Source: Micavibrio sp. (lineage in GTDB: Bacteria; Pseudomonadota; Alphaproteobacteria; Micavibrionales; Micavibrionaceae). Taken from it: 39,922 nucleotides of DNA. Below the pieces are notes generated by a model, which was given only the letters and a program-made list of their open reading frames with translations, was not told the origin of the DNA and did no database searches. Shown one piece after another: positions 15,522 to 23,722 of this stretch. The DNA lies in NCBI GenBank assembly GCA_012960155.1, contig DUBU01000017.1, positions 40,688 through 80,609 of the forward strand. Direction: 5' to 3'. A program made the translations under genes and the position numbers. Positions within the stretch are counted from its first letter, which is position 1. Every line of letters starts with the position of its first letter.

Positions 15522-15549
15522 TTGACTTTCAAGACAATAGGGCTAATAT
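15522..15549 (+). promoter_or_regulatory. promoter for ftsY
   Basis: TTGACT (15522-15527) and TAATAT (15544-15549) with a 16-bp spacer, directly after the preceding stop codon. Start near 15556, followed by the near-perfect AAGGAGGTC ribosome binding site of ftsY. Confidence 0.6.
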
Positions 15550-15576
15550 GACCTTCGTTTAAATAAGGAGGTCATA

Positions 15577-16761
15577 ATGGTTTTCTGGCGCAAAAAGAAG
15601 AATGCGACGGAGCAGGAAAAGCAGGAACAGGAAGATAAGGTTATCCATCATCCTGAAGAGCCTGAAATAGAGCCGCCGACTGAATATGAAGCTGAGCTGA
15701 GCGAAGATCAGAAGCACGAAATTTTCGAAGAGACCGAAGAAGAGATTATCGAGGAGCTGGAAGAAACGCCGGTTCCCGAGATGACGCGCGAAATCATCGA
15801 AGAAGATGAAGAGCTGGACGTGCCTGAAGAAAAGCAGGGCTGGTTCTCGCGTATGACAGAAGGGCTGTCCAAGTCCTCGAACAAAATCACGCAAGGCCTG
15901 ACGGATCTCGTCACAAAGAAGAAGCTGGATCAGGATCTGCTGGACGAGTTGGAAGATCTGCTAATCACAGCGGATCTGGGCCCCAAGACAGCTGCCAAAA
16001 TTGTTGAAGAATTTGGTAAAGATCGCTTCGGAAAAGATATTTCCGAAGAAGAAATCAGACTTGCGCTGGCAGAGAGCATTGCCAATATTCTGACGCCAGT
16101 TGCGAAGCCACAAACATTTGAAAAGCGTGAAGACGGTAAGCCGTTTGTGACAATCGTAGTTGGCGTTAACGGCGTCGGAAAGACAACTACAATTGGTAAG
16201 GTCGCTCACGATCTGCAAATGACACAGAAACGCCCGACGATGATTGCGGCTGCCGATACGTTCCGCGCGGCCGCGATTGAACAGCTGGAAGTCTGGGCTA
16301 AGCGCGCTGGCTGCCCGTTTGTAAGTAAAGAGATTGGTTCTGACGCGGCTGCCGTGGCATTCGAAGCCTATGAAAAGGCGAAAGCAGAAGGTACGGAAGT
16401 GCTATTTATCGATACAGCAGGACGCCTTCATAACAAAGCTAACCTTATGGCAGAGCTTGAAAAGATTGTGCGCGTTTTGAAAAAGCAAGACGAAACTCTG
16501 CCGCATGCTGTGTTGTTGGTGCTCGATGCGACAACGGGCCAGAACGCATTTGAACAAGTCCGCATCTTCAAAGAGATGATGAACGTCACGGGTCTGATTG
16601 TCACAAAGCTAGACGGCAGCGCCAAAGGTGGTGTTGTTGTCGGTTTGGCAGATGAGTTCGGTTTGCCAATTCATATGATTGGTGTTGGTGAACAAATCGG
16701 TGACCTTCGTCCGTTCGATGCGCAAGACTTTGCAAACTCGTTAGTCGGGGCGAACAGCTAA
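15577..16761 (+). CDS. ftsY: SRP receptor GTPase FtsY
   Basis: Membrane-associated receptor for the signal recognition particle. It forms a GTPase heterodimer with Ffh and hands ribosomes to SecYEG. The first ~85 residues are a very acidic A domain (EEIIEELEETPVPEMTREII), typical of FtsY. The N domain (about 88-180) and G domain follow, with P-loop GVNGVGKTTT (196-205), AADTFRAAAIEQL (225-237), DTAGR (279-283), TKLDGSAKGG and a final GVGEQIGDLRPF. 394 aa is normal. AAGGAGGTC lies 7 bases from the ATG, among the best ribosome binding sites in the window. Its TAA overlaps the ATG of the ABC transporter by one base (TAATG). Confidence 0.98.
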   Translation: MVFWRKKKNATEQEKQEQEDKVIHHPEEPEIEPPTEYEAELSEDQKHEIFEETEEEIIEELEETPVPEMTREIIEEDEELDVPEEKQGWFSRMTEGLSKSSNKITQGLTDLVTKKKLDQDLLDELEDLLITADLGPKTAAKIVEEFGKDRFGKDISEEEIRLALAESIANILTPVAKPQTFEKREDGKPFVTIVVGVNGVGKTTTIGKVAHDLQMTQKRPTMIAAADTFRAAAIEQLEVWAKRAGCPFVSKEIGSDAAAVAFEAYEKAKAEGTEVLFIDTAGRLHNKANLMAELEKIVRVLKKQDETLPHAVLLVLDATTGQNAFEQVRIFKEMMNVTGLIVTKLDGSAKGGVVVGLADEFGLPIHMIGVGEQIGDLRPFDAQDFANSLVGANS

Positions 16762-18566
16762 TGATGGGCGGCGTGCTATCACAAAGGCCTGACGATCTGA
16801 TCATCAAACCATTTGCCTTTTACTGGAAATCATTCTGGCAGTTTCCGATACGTATGATGGCCATGCTGATCATGGAAATCATGCAGGCTTGTATGCTTGT
16901 GCTGCTGCCTTATGCCGTGAAAGATATTGTGACCGCTGCCGATAGCCATGATCCAGCGTTAGGCTCGGTTTGGAACAGCATTCATGACCCGTTCATGACT
17001 CTTGTCTGGCTGACAATCGGTATGGCAGTGTGTAGCCGTATCAGCGGGACTGTATTGCTGTTTGTTGCTCGCAATATCCGCCGTATGCCGCGTATCTGGC
17101 TGTTTGAACATCTTCTGAAACATAGCATGGAGTATTTCTCCAACCGCCATAGTGGTGCTTTAGGTGCCAAAATTCATGATGTAACGCACGGCATGGCCAT
17201 GGCAACCTGGACGCTGTTATTCGATTTTATCGGCTTGCTGATCTTGTTTGTGGCCAGTTCGGTAACGGTCGGCAGCGTGTATATGCCGCTCGGCGTTATG
17301 ATTTTTATCTGGGGTATGTTGTATGTGATTTTAATTTCGCTGCTGACCGTGCCACGCATTTACTGGATCGAGCGTGTATCTAAAGAGCGCGCCAATATCA
17401 CAGGCCGTATTATCGACTCGGTAGCTAATATCTTTTCGCTAAAAGCTTATGCCCATGCCAATTACGAGCAGAGCTTACTGACAGGGGTTATGAAACAGGA
17501 AGAAAGCGCCGTGCTGCGTTACGGCTTGTGGGGTGAGGCCATTCACTGGACGCACTTCATTCTGACATTTGCTCTGATTACAGGCAGTGTGTATTTCGCC
17601 GTTGAGACTTATGAGGCTGGCAAAATCGAGCTGGCAACAATCAGTTATTTGTTCACGCTAGTTCTGATCCTCAGCACCAATGCGCGCCATCTGACATGGA
17701 GCCTTCAGGCGTTCATGGAATATGTCGGACAAATCCGTGACGGTATTCATACGATTATGCGCGAGCATGAGATCGCCGATGAAAGCGATGCCAAGCCGCT
17801 TGAAATGCGTAAGGGCGAGATTAACTTCGATAGGGTCAGCTTTGGTTACAGCGGGCAGGGCGGCAAGTCCGTCATCGAGAATTTGAACCTGAATGTACCA
17901 TCAGGCCAAAAACTTGGTTTGGTGGGCTCTTCGGGCGCAGGGAAGTCTACACTTGTTAGCCTGCTGCTGCGTTTTTATGAAACGGATACAGGTAATATCA
18001 CTATCGATGGGCAAGATCTCTCGCGGATTACGCAGGACAGCTTGCGCGAAAACATCTCGGTTATCCCGCAGGATACTTCGCTATTTCACCGTTCGCTGGC
18101 AGATAATATTCGTTATGGTTGTCTGGACGCCACGGATGAGGACATTATCGATGCGGCGAAAAAAGCGCACGCCCATGACTTCATCAAGGATCTGCCCAAG
18201 GGGTATGAAACCATGGTTGGCGAGCGCGGCTTGAAACTCTCAGGCGGACAGCGTCAGCGTATTGCCATTGCCCGTGCCATATTGAAAAACGCCCCTATCT
18301 TGATTCTGGATGAGGCAACGTCCGCGCTCGATAGCGAAAGCGAGCAGTTAATTCAGGACAGCCTGTTCGAGCTTATGAAAGGCAAGACAGTGATTGCCAT
18401 TGCACACCGTCTGTCGACGATTGCCAAGCTAGATCGTTTGATTGTCATGGAGCAGGGGCGCATTGTCGAAGATGGGAACCATGAAGCTCTTCTGAAGTCC
18501 AAAGGTCATTACGCAAAGCTATGGGATATGCAGTCAGGCGGTTTCCTTGGTGATGAAACCGTTTAG
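16761..18566 (+). CDS. ABC transporter, fused permease/ATPase (exporter type)
   Basis: A half-transporter with an N-terminal transmembrane domain (hydrophobic segments near 33-52, 83-103, 152-168, 172-195, 266-283 and 294-306) and a C-terminal nucleotide-binding domain. The ATPase motifs are Walker A GSSGAGKST (389-397), Q-loop IPQDTSLFH, signature LSGGQRQRIAIARAI (493-507), Walker B ILILDE (513-518) and H-loop His549. It would act as a homodimer in the inner membrane, like MsbA or Atm1-type exporters; the substrate cannot be told. No Cys-rich or peptidase domain is fused. It is translationally coupled to ftsY. Confidence 0.9.
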   Translation: MMGGVLSQRPDDLIIKPFAFYWKSFWQFPIRMMAMLIMEIMQACMLVLLPYAVKDIVTAADSHDPALGSVWNSIHDPFMTLVWLTIGMAVCSRISGTVLLFVARNIRRMPRIWLFEHLLKHSMEYFSNRHSGALGAKIHDVTHGMAMATWTLLFDFIGLLILFVASSVTVGSVYMPLGVMIFIWGMLYVILISLLTVPRIYWIERVSKERANITGRIIDSVANIFSLKAYAHANYEQSLLTGVMKQEESAVLRYGLWGEAIHWTHFILTFALITGSVYFAVETYEAGKIELATISYLFTLVLILSTNARHLTWSLQAFMEYVGQIRDGIHTIMREHEIADESDAKPLEMRKGEINFDRVSFGYSGQGGKSVIENLNLNVPSGQKLGLVGSSGAGKSTLVSLLLRFYETDTGNITIDGQDLSRITQDSLRENISVIPQDTSLFHRSLADNIRYGCLDATDEDIIDAAKKAHAHDFIKDLPKGYETMVGERGLKLSGGQRQRIAIARAILKNAPILILDEATSALDSESEQLIQDSLFELMKGKTVIAIAHRLSTIAKLDRLIVMEQGRIVEDGNHEALLKSKGHYAKLWDMQSGGFLGDETV

Positions 18567-18591
18567 GTTTTCTTGATATCTTTGCTATAAT
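18563..18591 (+). promoter_or_regulatory. possible promoter for amn
   Basis: A perfect TATAAT (18586-18591) with a weak -35 (TTAGGT, 18563-18568) at 17 bp. The start would be near 18598, only 7 bases before the first ATG (18605), so the mRNA would be leaderless or start at ATG 18620/18623. Confidence 0.4.
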
Positions 18592-18604
18592 ATACTGATA
18601 TATA

Positions 18605-20134
18605 ATGGAAAAAATAAACATGATGAAACCACCAAAACAACAAAAGCCAAAATTATTCGATGACGCCAACGAGGCCTTCGCCTATATCAGTAAGCTTTAT
18701 ACCGAAAACGTAACATTTCTGCGCGAGAGCTTTGAGCAGTTCACAAGCACGGGCGTGATCCCGAAAGAGCGTATCCGCGCCTGCTATCCGTACATAAAAA
18801 TAGAAACCAAAAATGCACGCCGCAAGGACTCGCGCCTTTCATATGGTTTTGTGTCTAAGCCCGGCAGTTACCAGACAACGGTAACGCGCCCGATTGATAT
18901 TTTTGATCAATATCTGAAAGAGCAAATCTCGCAACTGATTATAAACCATGATCAGTCAGTCGAGATTGGAGTCAGTGATACGCCCATTCCAATTCACTTT
19001 GCGTTGGGTGAGAATTATCACCTTGAGGCTGATTTAACACCAGAGCAGCTCGCGGATGTTTCATCGTTCTTTGATCAACCTGATCTGGACTTGATGGATG
19101 ATACAATCGCAAACGGTACGCATGTTTATGCGCCGCATCAGACAGAGCCCCTTGCCTTGTTTACAGCACCGCGTATTGATTTGAGTTTGATGCGTTTGAA
19201 GCACTACACAGCCACAGATGCTGTGCACTTTCAAAACTACGTCATCTTTACGAACTACCAGTTCTATATCGACGAGTTTATCAAGATTTGCCGTGATATT
19301 ATGGCGCCGACAGATAACCCGTCATTAAAGCGTGAGCGTCAGGAATACTCTTCCTTTGTCGAGCCCGGCAATAAAATTACGGTCAATAAGAACGTCGCCG
19401 ATCTGGATGAGAAGGATGCTTTAGGTATTGAGTTAAGCCGTATGCCGCAAATGCCTGCATACCACCTGAAGCGTCCTGACGGTTCAGGCATTACCATGGT
19501 CAATATTGGTGTAGGCCCGTCAAATGCCAAAAATATTACAGACCATATCGCCGTCTTGCGTCCACACGCTTGGCTGATGCTGGGGCATTGCGCGGGCCTT
19601 AGAAACTCGCAAAAGCTCGGTGACTATGTGCTCGCCCATGGTTACTTGCGGGAAGACAACGTGCTGTACCGTGATTTGCATCCCTCCATTCCTGTGCCCG
19701 CACTCGCAGAAATTCAGCAAGCGCTTGAAGAGGCTGTTGCAAGAGTGACAGGCCATGAGGGCTACGATCTTAAGATGATTATGCGTACAGGTACTGTAGC
19801 GACTGTCGATGACCGTAACTGGGAACTGCGTCAGGCTATTCGCCAGAATATCCGTCTATCACAAAGCCGCGCTATTGCACTCGATATGGAATCGGGTACG
19901 GTCGCCGCAAACGGCTTCCGTTTCCGTGTTCCTTATGGGACGCTGCTATGTGTGTCTGATAAGCCGCTGCATGGCCAGTTGAAATTGCCGGGGATGGCGG
20001 AAAGCTTCTATCGTCAGCGCGTTGAACAGCACCTGCAAATTGGTCTTCTGACGATGTCGCTATTACGTGATATTGGCCCTGAAAAACTGCATAGCCGTAA
20101 GCTGCGCAGCTTCAACGAAGCCGCATTCCAGTAA
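18605..20134 (+). CDS. amn: AMP nucleosidase
   Basis: Hydrolyses AMP to adenine and ribose 5-phosphate in the cytoplasm, a purine-salvage and AMP-level control enzyme. The N-terminal AMP nucleosidase domain (FDDANEAFAYISKLYTENV, about 18-36) is followed by a nucleoside-phosphorylase-like domain. That has MVNIGVGPSNAKNITDHIAVLRP, MLGHCAGLR and the substrate-binding ALDMESGTVAANG (from residue 425, with E429), then LCVSDKPLHGQLKLPG. 509 aa is slightly longer than E. coli Amn (484). The start is uncertain: ATGs occur at 18605, 18620 and 18623 with no clear Shine-Dalgarno. It ends exactly where the convergent 20135 gene ends (no gap). Confidence 0.94.
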   Translation: MEKINMMKPPKQQKPKLFDDANEAFAYISKLYTENVTFLRESFEQFTSTGVIPKERIRACYPYIKIETKNARRKDSRLSYGFVSKPGSYQTTVTRPIDIFDQYLKEQISQLIINHDQSVEIGVSDTPIPIHFALGENYHLEADLTPEQLADVSSFFDQPDLDLMDDTIANGTHVYAPHQTEPLALFTAPRIDLSLMRLKHYTATDAVHFQNYVIFTNYQFYIDEFIKICRDIMAPTDNPSLKRERQEYSSFVEPGNKITVNKNVADLDEKDALGIELSRMPQMPAYHLKRPDGSGITMVNIGVGPSNAKNITDHIAVLRPHAWLMLGHCAGLRNSQKLGDYVLAHGYLREDNVLYRDLHPSIPVPALAEIQQALEEAVARVTGHEGYDLKMIMRTGTVATVDDRNWELRQAIRQNIRLSQSRAIALDMESGTVAANGFRFRVPYGTLLCVSDKPLHGQLKLPGMAESFYRQRVEQHLQIGLLTMSLLRDIGPEKLHSRKLRSFNEAAFQ

Positions 20135-20656
20135 TTAGGGCTGAGCTGACAGTGTTAGCGTGACAGCCATACCGTCTGTAAGGGCATGTTTATCGCGAAG
20201 CTTTATATCGGACATAACTTCTACGACGTTATAATAGGCGGAGCCTATGCGGCGTGCCGCCCATGCATCAAAGATCTTTCCACTCTCATCTAACTGTATA
20301 GTCGCAGGCCAAAAATGCATTGTGCCGCGATTAGGCGCATTGCTTGTTGGTCTCAGCATATTGTTGCCAATAGCATCATGGGCAATAGTAAATGATGATT
20401 TTAAAATGCCTCTATCAAGGTCTTGTATGTCCCGTATGCCTTTAGGAAAGCCGTTGCTGGCTATGTTGATATTTAATGATCCTGGGTGAAACTCTGCCGG
20501 TAGAGCATCAGGGGCATTCTTGATACCTGATTTCGGGGGAAAGGTCATGTCACTATAACAGCCCATGCCTGATGCAATCTCTCCTTTAAAGACTAGGGAT
20601 AGATTCTTGCTGCCGCGCAGCCTCGCAATTGTGCTTCCAATACCAAATAGCTTCAT
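20135..20656 (-). CDS. DUF120 / CTP-dependent riboflavin kinase-like protein
   Basis: The 173-residue product resembles the archaeal CTP-dependent riboflavin kinase family (DUF120, e.g. M. jannaschii MJ0056), from memory of that family. Matches in order are FKGEIASGMGCYSDMTFPP (23-41), which fits the archaeal G-E-V-x-S-G-x-G nucleotide loop; HPGSLNINIA (57-66), which fits P-x-x-G-T-L-N, with Ser for the metal-binding Thr and the Asn kept; and a C-terminal block YYNVVEVMSDIKLRDKHALTDG then V-T-L-T-L, matching the archaeal I-E-I-I-A-P-x-K-L-R-E-x-x-x-L-x-D-G. A 10-15 residue insertion lies mid-protein. The ATG at 20656 lacks a ribosome binding site; a TTG at 20692 is the alternative. It is probably co-transcribed with kynA (44-base gap). 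Kinase activity is not assured. Confidence 0.7.
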   Translation of the reverse strand: MKLFGIGSTIARLRGSKNLSLVFKGEIASGMGCYSDMTFPPKSGIKNAPDALPAEFHPGSLNINIASNGFPKGIRDIQDLDRGILKSSFTIAHDAIGNNMLRPTSNAPNRGTMHFWPATIQLDESGKIFDAWAARRIGSAYYNVVEVMSDIKLRDKHALTDGMAVTLTLSAQP

Positions 20657-20700
20657 GTGCTGTAATTTACATAAAGAAAGTGCGCTTTGCAAGGAAATGC

Positions 20701-21762
20701 TCAGGCTGCCTTGGTATAGCCGTAGGTCATAGTATCTTTTAATTGTTGCGGCAGTGCAGGGAGTGCATCACTAGGAATGATGTAGCTGGACAATGAGAAT
20801 AGATCATTGAAGATACGGTGTTTCTGCACAGTATCCATCAAATAATTATAACCTGATGATCCGCCCGTACCAGCACCCATACCAACCATACGCTGAACTA
20901 GTAGAGCATGGCGGTATCGCCATTGCGCAATCAAGGCATCTACATCAATGATATGTTGAAGCAATCTGTAGGGCCCCTGTAGAACGGGCTCTTCACGGTA
21001 AATGGTAATGAACAAAGCGGCTTGCAGAGCAGGGGCGCTCATGCGCCAGAGCCCATCTTTAATAGCCTGATCATGCTTGTCTGCATCAAAGATACTTTCG
21101 AACTTTGCTTTGCCGCGTGTAATGTCATCAGCGCTTACGCCGTGTTGAGCGCTTTGATCTAGCATGTTGTGAACGGCTTGGCGATATTGTTCAGTAAATT
21201 TGTAATCTTGCCAGTCAACGAACGGTGTACGAGACAGCCAAGTATCAATTTGATCGTAAAGGCTGGCTGAACCCTCGGCATCATTAAAGGCCTTACGACT
21301 CTCGGCACGCAAATCTTCGTCAAACTCACCGCCGAATACAGGAATACGATCTTCGCGGCGCAGGCCTAAGCGTAATTCAATGAGACGGAATTGCCAGCTT
21401 TGAAAACCCGAGGCAGTACCAAGATAGCGGCGGAAATCTAAAAAGCTCTGTGGCGGCATGGTTTCCAGCACATCCATCATGCCAACCAGATTGCGGAATA
21501 TTTTCTCGATACGGCCCAGATAGGTCAGGATCGGTTGCATATCACGGTCATCTACAACATTGCTGGAGAAGCGGCGCTGAATATCATCAAGCTCGAACAA
21601 GATTTGTTTGAACCACAGCTCGTAAACCTGGTGAAATATGATGAACAACATCTCGTCATGCACAGGATTACCTTCTTCGGCGCTGCGCATTTTTTGAGCG
21701 GTCAGGATTTTGTCCAGCCCCTCATACTCGTGATATTGATCCCAATTTGTTTTCCCTGTCAT
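20701..21762 (-). CDS. kynA: tryptophan 2,3-dioxygenase
   Basis: Haem enzyme that opens the indole ring of tryptophan to N-formylkynurenine, the first step of the kynurenine route. NWDQYHEYEGLDKIL (6-20) is the family N-terminus. H44 in FHQVYELWFKQ is the distal substrate-binding His. SGFQSWQFRLIEL (118-130) is conserved. H285 (WRYRHALLVQRM) fits the haem-ligating His, followed by GTGGSSGYNYL. The 353-aa length matches the longer form of the family. The start was set at ATG 21762 because the longer frame opens with a TTG (21804) inside a terminator hairpin. No other kyn gene is nearby; the DUF120-like gene follows on the same transcript. Confidence 0.93.
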   Translation of the reverse strand: MTGKTNWDQYHEYEGLDKILTAQKMRSAEEGNPVHDEMLFIIFHQVYELWFKQILFELDDIQRRFSSNVVDDRDMQPILTYLGRIEKIFRNLVGMMDVLETMPPQSFLDFRRYLGTASGFQSWQFRLIELRLGLRREDRIPVFGGEFDEDLRAESRKAFNDAEGSASLYDQIDTWLSRTPFVDWQDYKFTEQYRQAVHNMLDQSAQHGVSADDITRGKAKFESIFDADKHDQAIKDGLWRMSAPALQAALFITIYREEPVLQGPYRLLQHIIDVDALIAQWRYRHALLVQRMVGMGAGTGGSSGYNYLMDTVQKHRIFNDLFSLSSYIIPSDALPALPQQLKDTMTYGYTKAA

Positions 21763-21802
21763 GTCAGGAAGATTATCGGCAGTTAGTAAGGATGTCCATA
21801 AC

Positions 21803-21833
21803 AAAACGGCGCCTTCATTAAAGACGCCGTTTT
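21803..21833 (-). terminator. rho-independent terminator
   Basis: Nine-base perfect stem AAAACGGCG (21803-21811) and CGCCGTTTT (21825-21833), 13-base loop, ending in TTTTG on either strand. It lies between the Gln-rich gene (21862-22173) and kynA and most likely ends the former. Confidence 0.75.
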
Positions 21834-21861
21834 GCTCCTAACGAGAGTAGTAAAGCAAGAG

Positions 21862-22173
21862 TTACACCGATATATCCAGTACACTGCCTCGTTCTTGGCC
21901 GGTGTTACGTGTACTTTCAGCTTGTCCTTGAGAGGAGGCCGCCAATTGTTGTGATTGTCTATTTTGATTCTGTGTGTCAGCAGACTGAGTCTGAACGGTC
22001 GCGGAGGCAGAGTTAGTGGTATTCACACCTGTCTGCTGTTGCTGCTGACCGGTTTGTTGGCTGTCACGCAAGCTCTTGGTGGGATCATTTTGATCCTGAC
22101 GAAACGGGTTCGAAACCTGTTGCGATTGTTGCTGAGCGGCGGCTGCCGTTGAAATATTAAGTGAACTTACCAT
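21862..22173 (-). CDS. Gln/Ser-rich low-complexity protein, 103 aa
   Basis: A disordered-looking protein dominated by Gln, Ser, Thr and Asn (for example QQTGQQQQQTGVNTTNSASA). It is framed by two short conserved-looking ends, MVSSLNISTAAAA and RGSVLDISV. There is no signal peptide, Cys or membrane segment. Small alphaproteobacterial proteins with a similar C-terminal RG-x-x-LDI-x-V tail are remembered only vaguely, so no function is assigned. The ATG at 22173 follows AGGGAAAC. It is followed by the terminator at 21803-21833. Confidence 0.7.
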   Translation of the reverse strand: MVSSLNISTAAAAQQQSQQVSNPFRQDQNDPTKSLRDSQQTGQQQQQTGVNTTNSASATVQTQSADTQNQNRQSQQLAASSQGQAESTRNTGQERGSVLDISV

Positions 22174-22359
22174 CTGTTTCCCTAAACCGTAGTTGGTTCT
22201 CTGAAAGCTAACTATACCAGTTTACTAGCCAAACTTTAACAAAAGCTTTCTTTTTGCGGCGCATATATTTTATTTTTCTAACATAAAAGTAATTACGTAA
22301 ACTAATCGTTAACCTAATTGTAAACAATTGGCGATATTCTGTAGGTAAGTGAGGAGGAA

Positions 22360-22515
22360 ATGCGTATGCCATCGCATACGTATCTCTTTTATAAAAAATA
22401 TAATAAAAACAATTCTTTGGCTGGCTTTTCGTCGGCGCGGTTATCAGGTGTGTATATAAGGGTCTTGCCCATGCAAGGCTGTAACGAGATTTTTTTGGAT
22501 GGAGTCCTGGCGTGA
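22360..22515 (+). CDS. small ORF (51 codons) coupled to the DUF2336 gene
   Basis: The strong Shine-Dalgarno GAGGAGG (22351-22357) precedes ATGs at 22360 and 22366 of one open frame. The better-spaced ATG is 22366, giving 49 aa starting MPSHTYLFYKKYNKNNSLAG and ending NEIFLDGVLA. The frame ends at TGA 22513-22515, overlapping the GTG start of the DUF2336 gene (22512) as GTGA, the classic translational-coupling overlap. The product is basic at the start, with one Cys; no family is recognised. It may be a real small protein or a leader peptide that controls the downstream gene. The rest of the 22174-22511 spacer is AT-rich with nothing else clear. Confidence 0.5.
   Translation: MRMPSHTYLFYKKYNKNNSLAGFSSARLSGVYIRVLPMQGCNEIFLDGVLA
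22361..22380 (+). promoter_or_regulatory. hairpin over the start codons of the small ORF
   Basis: CGTATGC (22363-22369) pairs with GCATACG (22374-22380) around a CATC loop, and can extend outward by two pairs (22361-22382). It covers the ATG at 22366 and abuts the GAGGAGG ribosome binding site, so it could limit initiation. Confidence 0.4.
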
Positions 22516-23642
22516 GTATGCTTGGCTTTGAAAGAAATCCTGAAGTAGGGAAGCTGCTTGTCGATCTTTATGATGCGCATAGGCAGTACGGCCTTATAGA
22601 AGAGGATAAACCAGAGGTGCGTGATGAGTTAACGCGCGCCACAGCGAACTTGTTGTCACATAACCTGACAACAGGTGAGTCAGATATTCTGGCAGAGGTG
22701 GTAATTGCCTTGATGCGTCAGGCCGAAAAGGATCTGCGTCGTGCACTCTCAGAAAAACTGTCAACTATGCCTAACGTGCCATTAAGGCTTGTTCTGCATT
22801 TGGCTAACGATGAAATCACGATTGCATCGCCGATCTTGAAGAAAAGCCCTGTGCTGAATGATCAGGACTTGTTGTACATCATTAAGTCTCAAGGTGCTGA
22901 TTACTGGCAGGCAATTGCCACGCGTGAAATTTTACGAGACGAAGTCATTAATGCTTTGGCCGCGACACAAGATGTTGGCACAGCCGTAGTTTTGTCATCC
23001 AATGAACGTATCGTACTAACGAACTATGCGATGGATCTTTTATCAGAGCTGGGTAAGAAACATGATGCGGTAGCTCGTCCCCTTATCATGCGTGAGGAAG
23101 TGCCTGAAACGTTGGTACGCAGTATGTACGATTACGTAGGGCATGAGCTTAAAGATTATATCAAAGTGTTCTATGGCGATGATGTCGGTGCACAGACGTC
23201 GCATGAGCAAGTTGATGAGCTTATTCTTGAATTTGTCGAACCGAAACTGCCGCCTTATATGCCGTCAGAAGCGCAAATCGAGGATTACAAAGACAAGGCC
23301 AAGTTGGGACACCTAAGTCTAGATATCATGATGGAAGCACTGCAGAAAGACGAGCTGTCTGCTTTCATTGGAATGTTTGCCGTTTATACGGGGCTGTCAG
23401 CCAAGCGTATTCACGGCTTCCTGAGGAAGTCATGCCCGAAGGGGATGGTCATTGCGTGCCGTGCCTTTGGTATACAAAAGAGCGATTTCTCGAAGATATT
23501 CTTAATGACAAATAAAATGCGTTCGCCAAACCGTGTGATTGACCACACAGATCTTATGCGCACGCTGACCTATTTCGACATGGTGCGCCCTGAAGTGGCG
23601 CTACGCATTGTAACGCGAGAAATATCTACGCCTACAGCATAG
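22512..23642 (+). CDS. DUF2336 domain-containing protein, 376 aa
   Basis: A mainly helical cytoplasmic protein of the alphaproteobacterial DUF2336 group (recognised by overall pattern: repeated helical hairpins, VVLSSNERIVLTNYAMDLL, and a C-terminal helical bundle). The GTG at 22512 is preferred over ATG 22518 because GGAG lies 7 bases upstream. Residues 1-90 form an N-terminal helical part; 90-230 contain HEAT-like pairs (LRLVLHLANDEITIASPIL). The rest is well conserved in look, with the Arg-rich ATKMRSPNRV-like helix near 340. Its biochemical role is not established. It follows the small ORF with a GTGA overlap and ends at a terminator shared in space with pgk. Confidence 0.8.
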   Translation: MSMLGFERNPEVGKLLVDLYDAHRQYGLIEEDKPEVRDELTRATANLLSHNLTTGESDILAEVVIALMRQAEKDLRRALSEKLSTMPNVPLRLVLHLANDEITIASPILKKSPVLNDQDLLYIIKSQGADYWQAIATREILRDEVINALAATQDVGTAVVLSSNERIVLTNYAMDLLSELGKKHDAVARPLIMREEVPETLVRSMYDYVGHELKDYIKVFYGDDVGAQTSHEQVDELILEFVEPKLPPYMPSEAQIEDYKDKAKLGHLSLDIMMEALQKDELSAFIGMFAVYTGLSAKRIHGFLRKSCPKGMVIACRAFGIQKSDFSKIFLMTNKMRSPNRVIDHTDLMRTLTYFDMVRPEVALRIVTREISTPTA

Positions 23643-23686
23643 AGAAAATGAACGAGTAAAATTACTATCCAATCACAAGGTAATGG

Positions 23687-23721
23687 AACAGAACTCACAG
23701 AAATGTGGGTTCTGTTTTTTT
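23687..23721 (+). terminator. rho-independent terminator after the DUF2336 gene
   Basis: AACAGAAC-T-CACA (23687-23699) pairs with TGTG-G-GTTCTGTT (23704-23716) around a GAAA loop, followed by T7. It ends two bases before the pgk stop codon, so it lies in the convergent gap. Confidence 0.88.
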
Positions 23722-23722
23722 G

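Noticed and set aside
21763-21804. TTG start of kynA at 21804
   Set aside because: It lies inside the terminator hairpin at 21803-21833; the family N-terminus begins just after ATG 21762.
22100-22125. GGTTCGAAACC-like sequence resembling a tRNA T arm
   Set aside because: No acceptor, D or anticodon stems surround it, and it lies within the coding frame of the Gln-rich protein.
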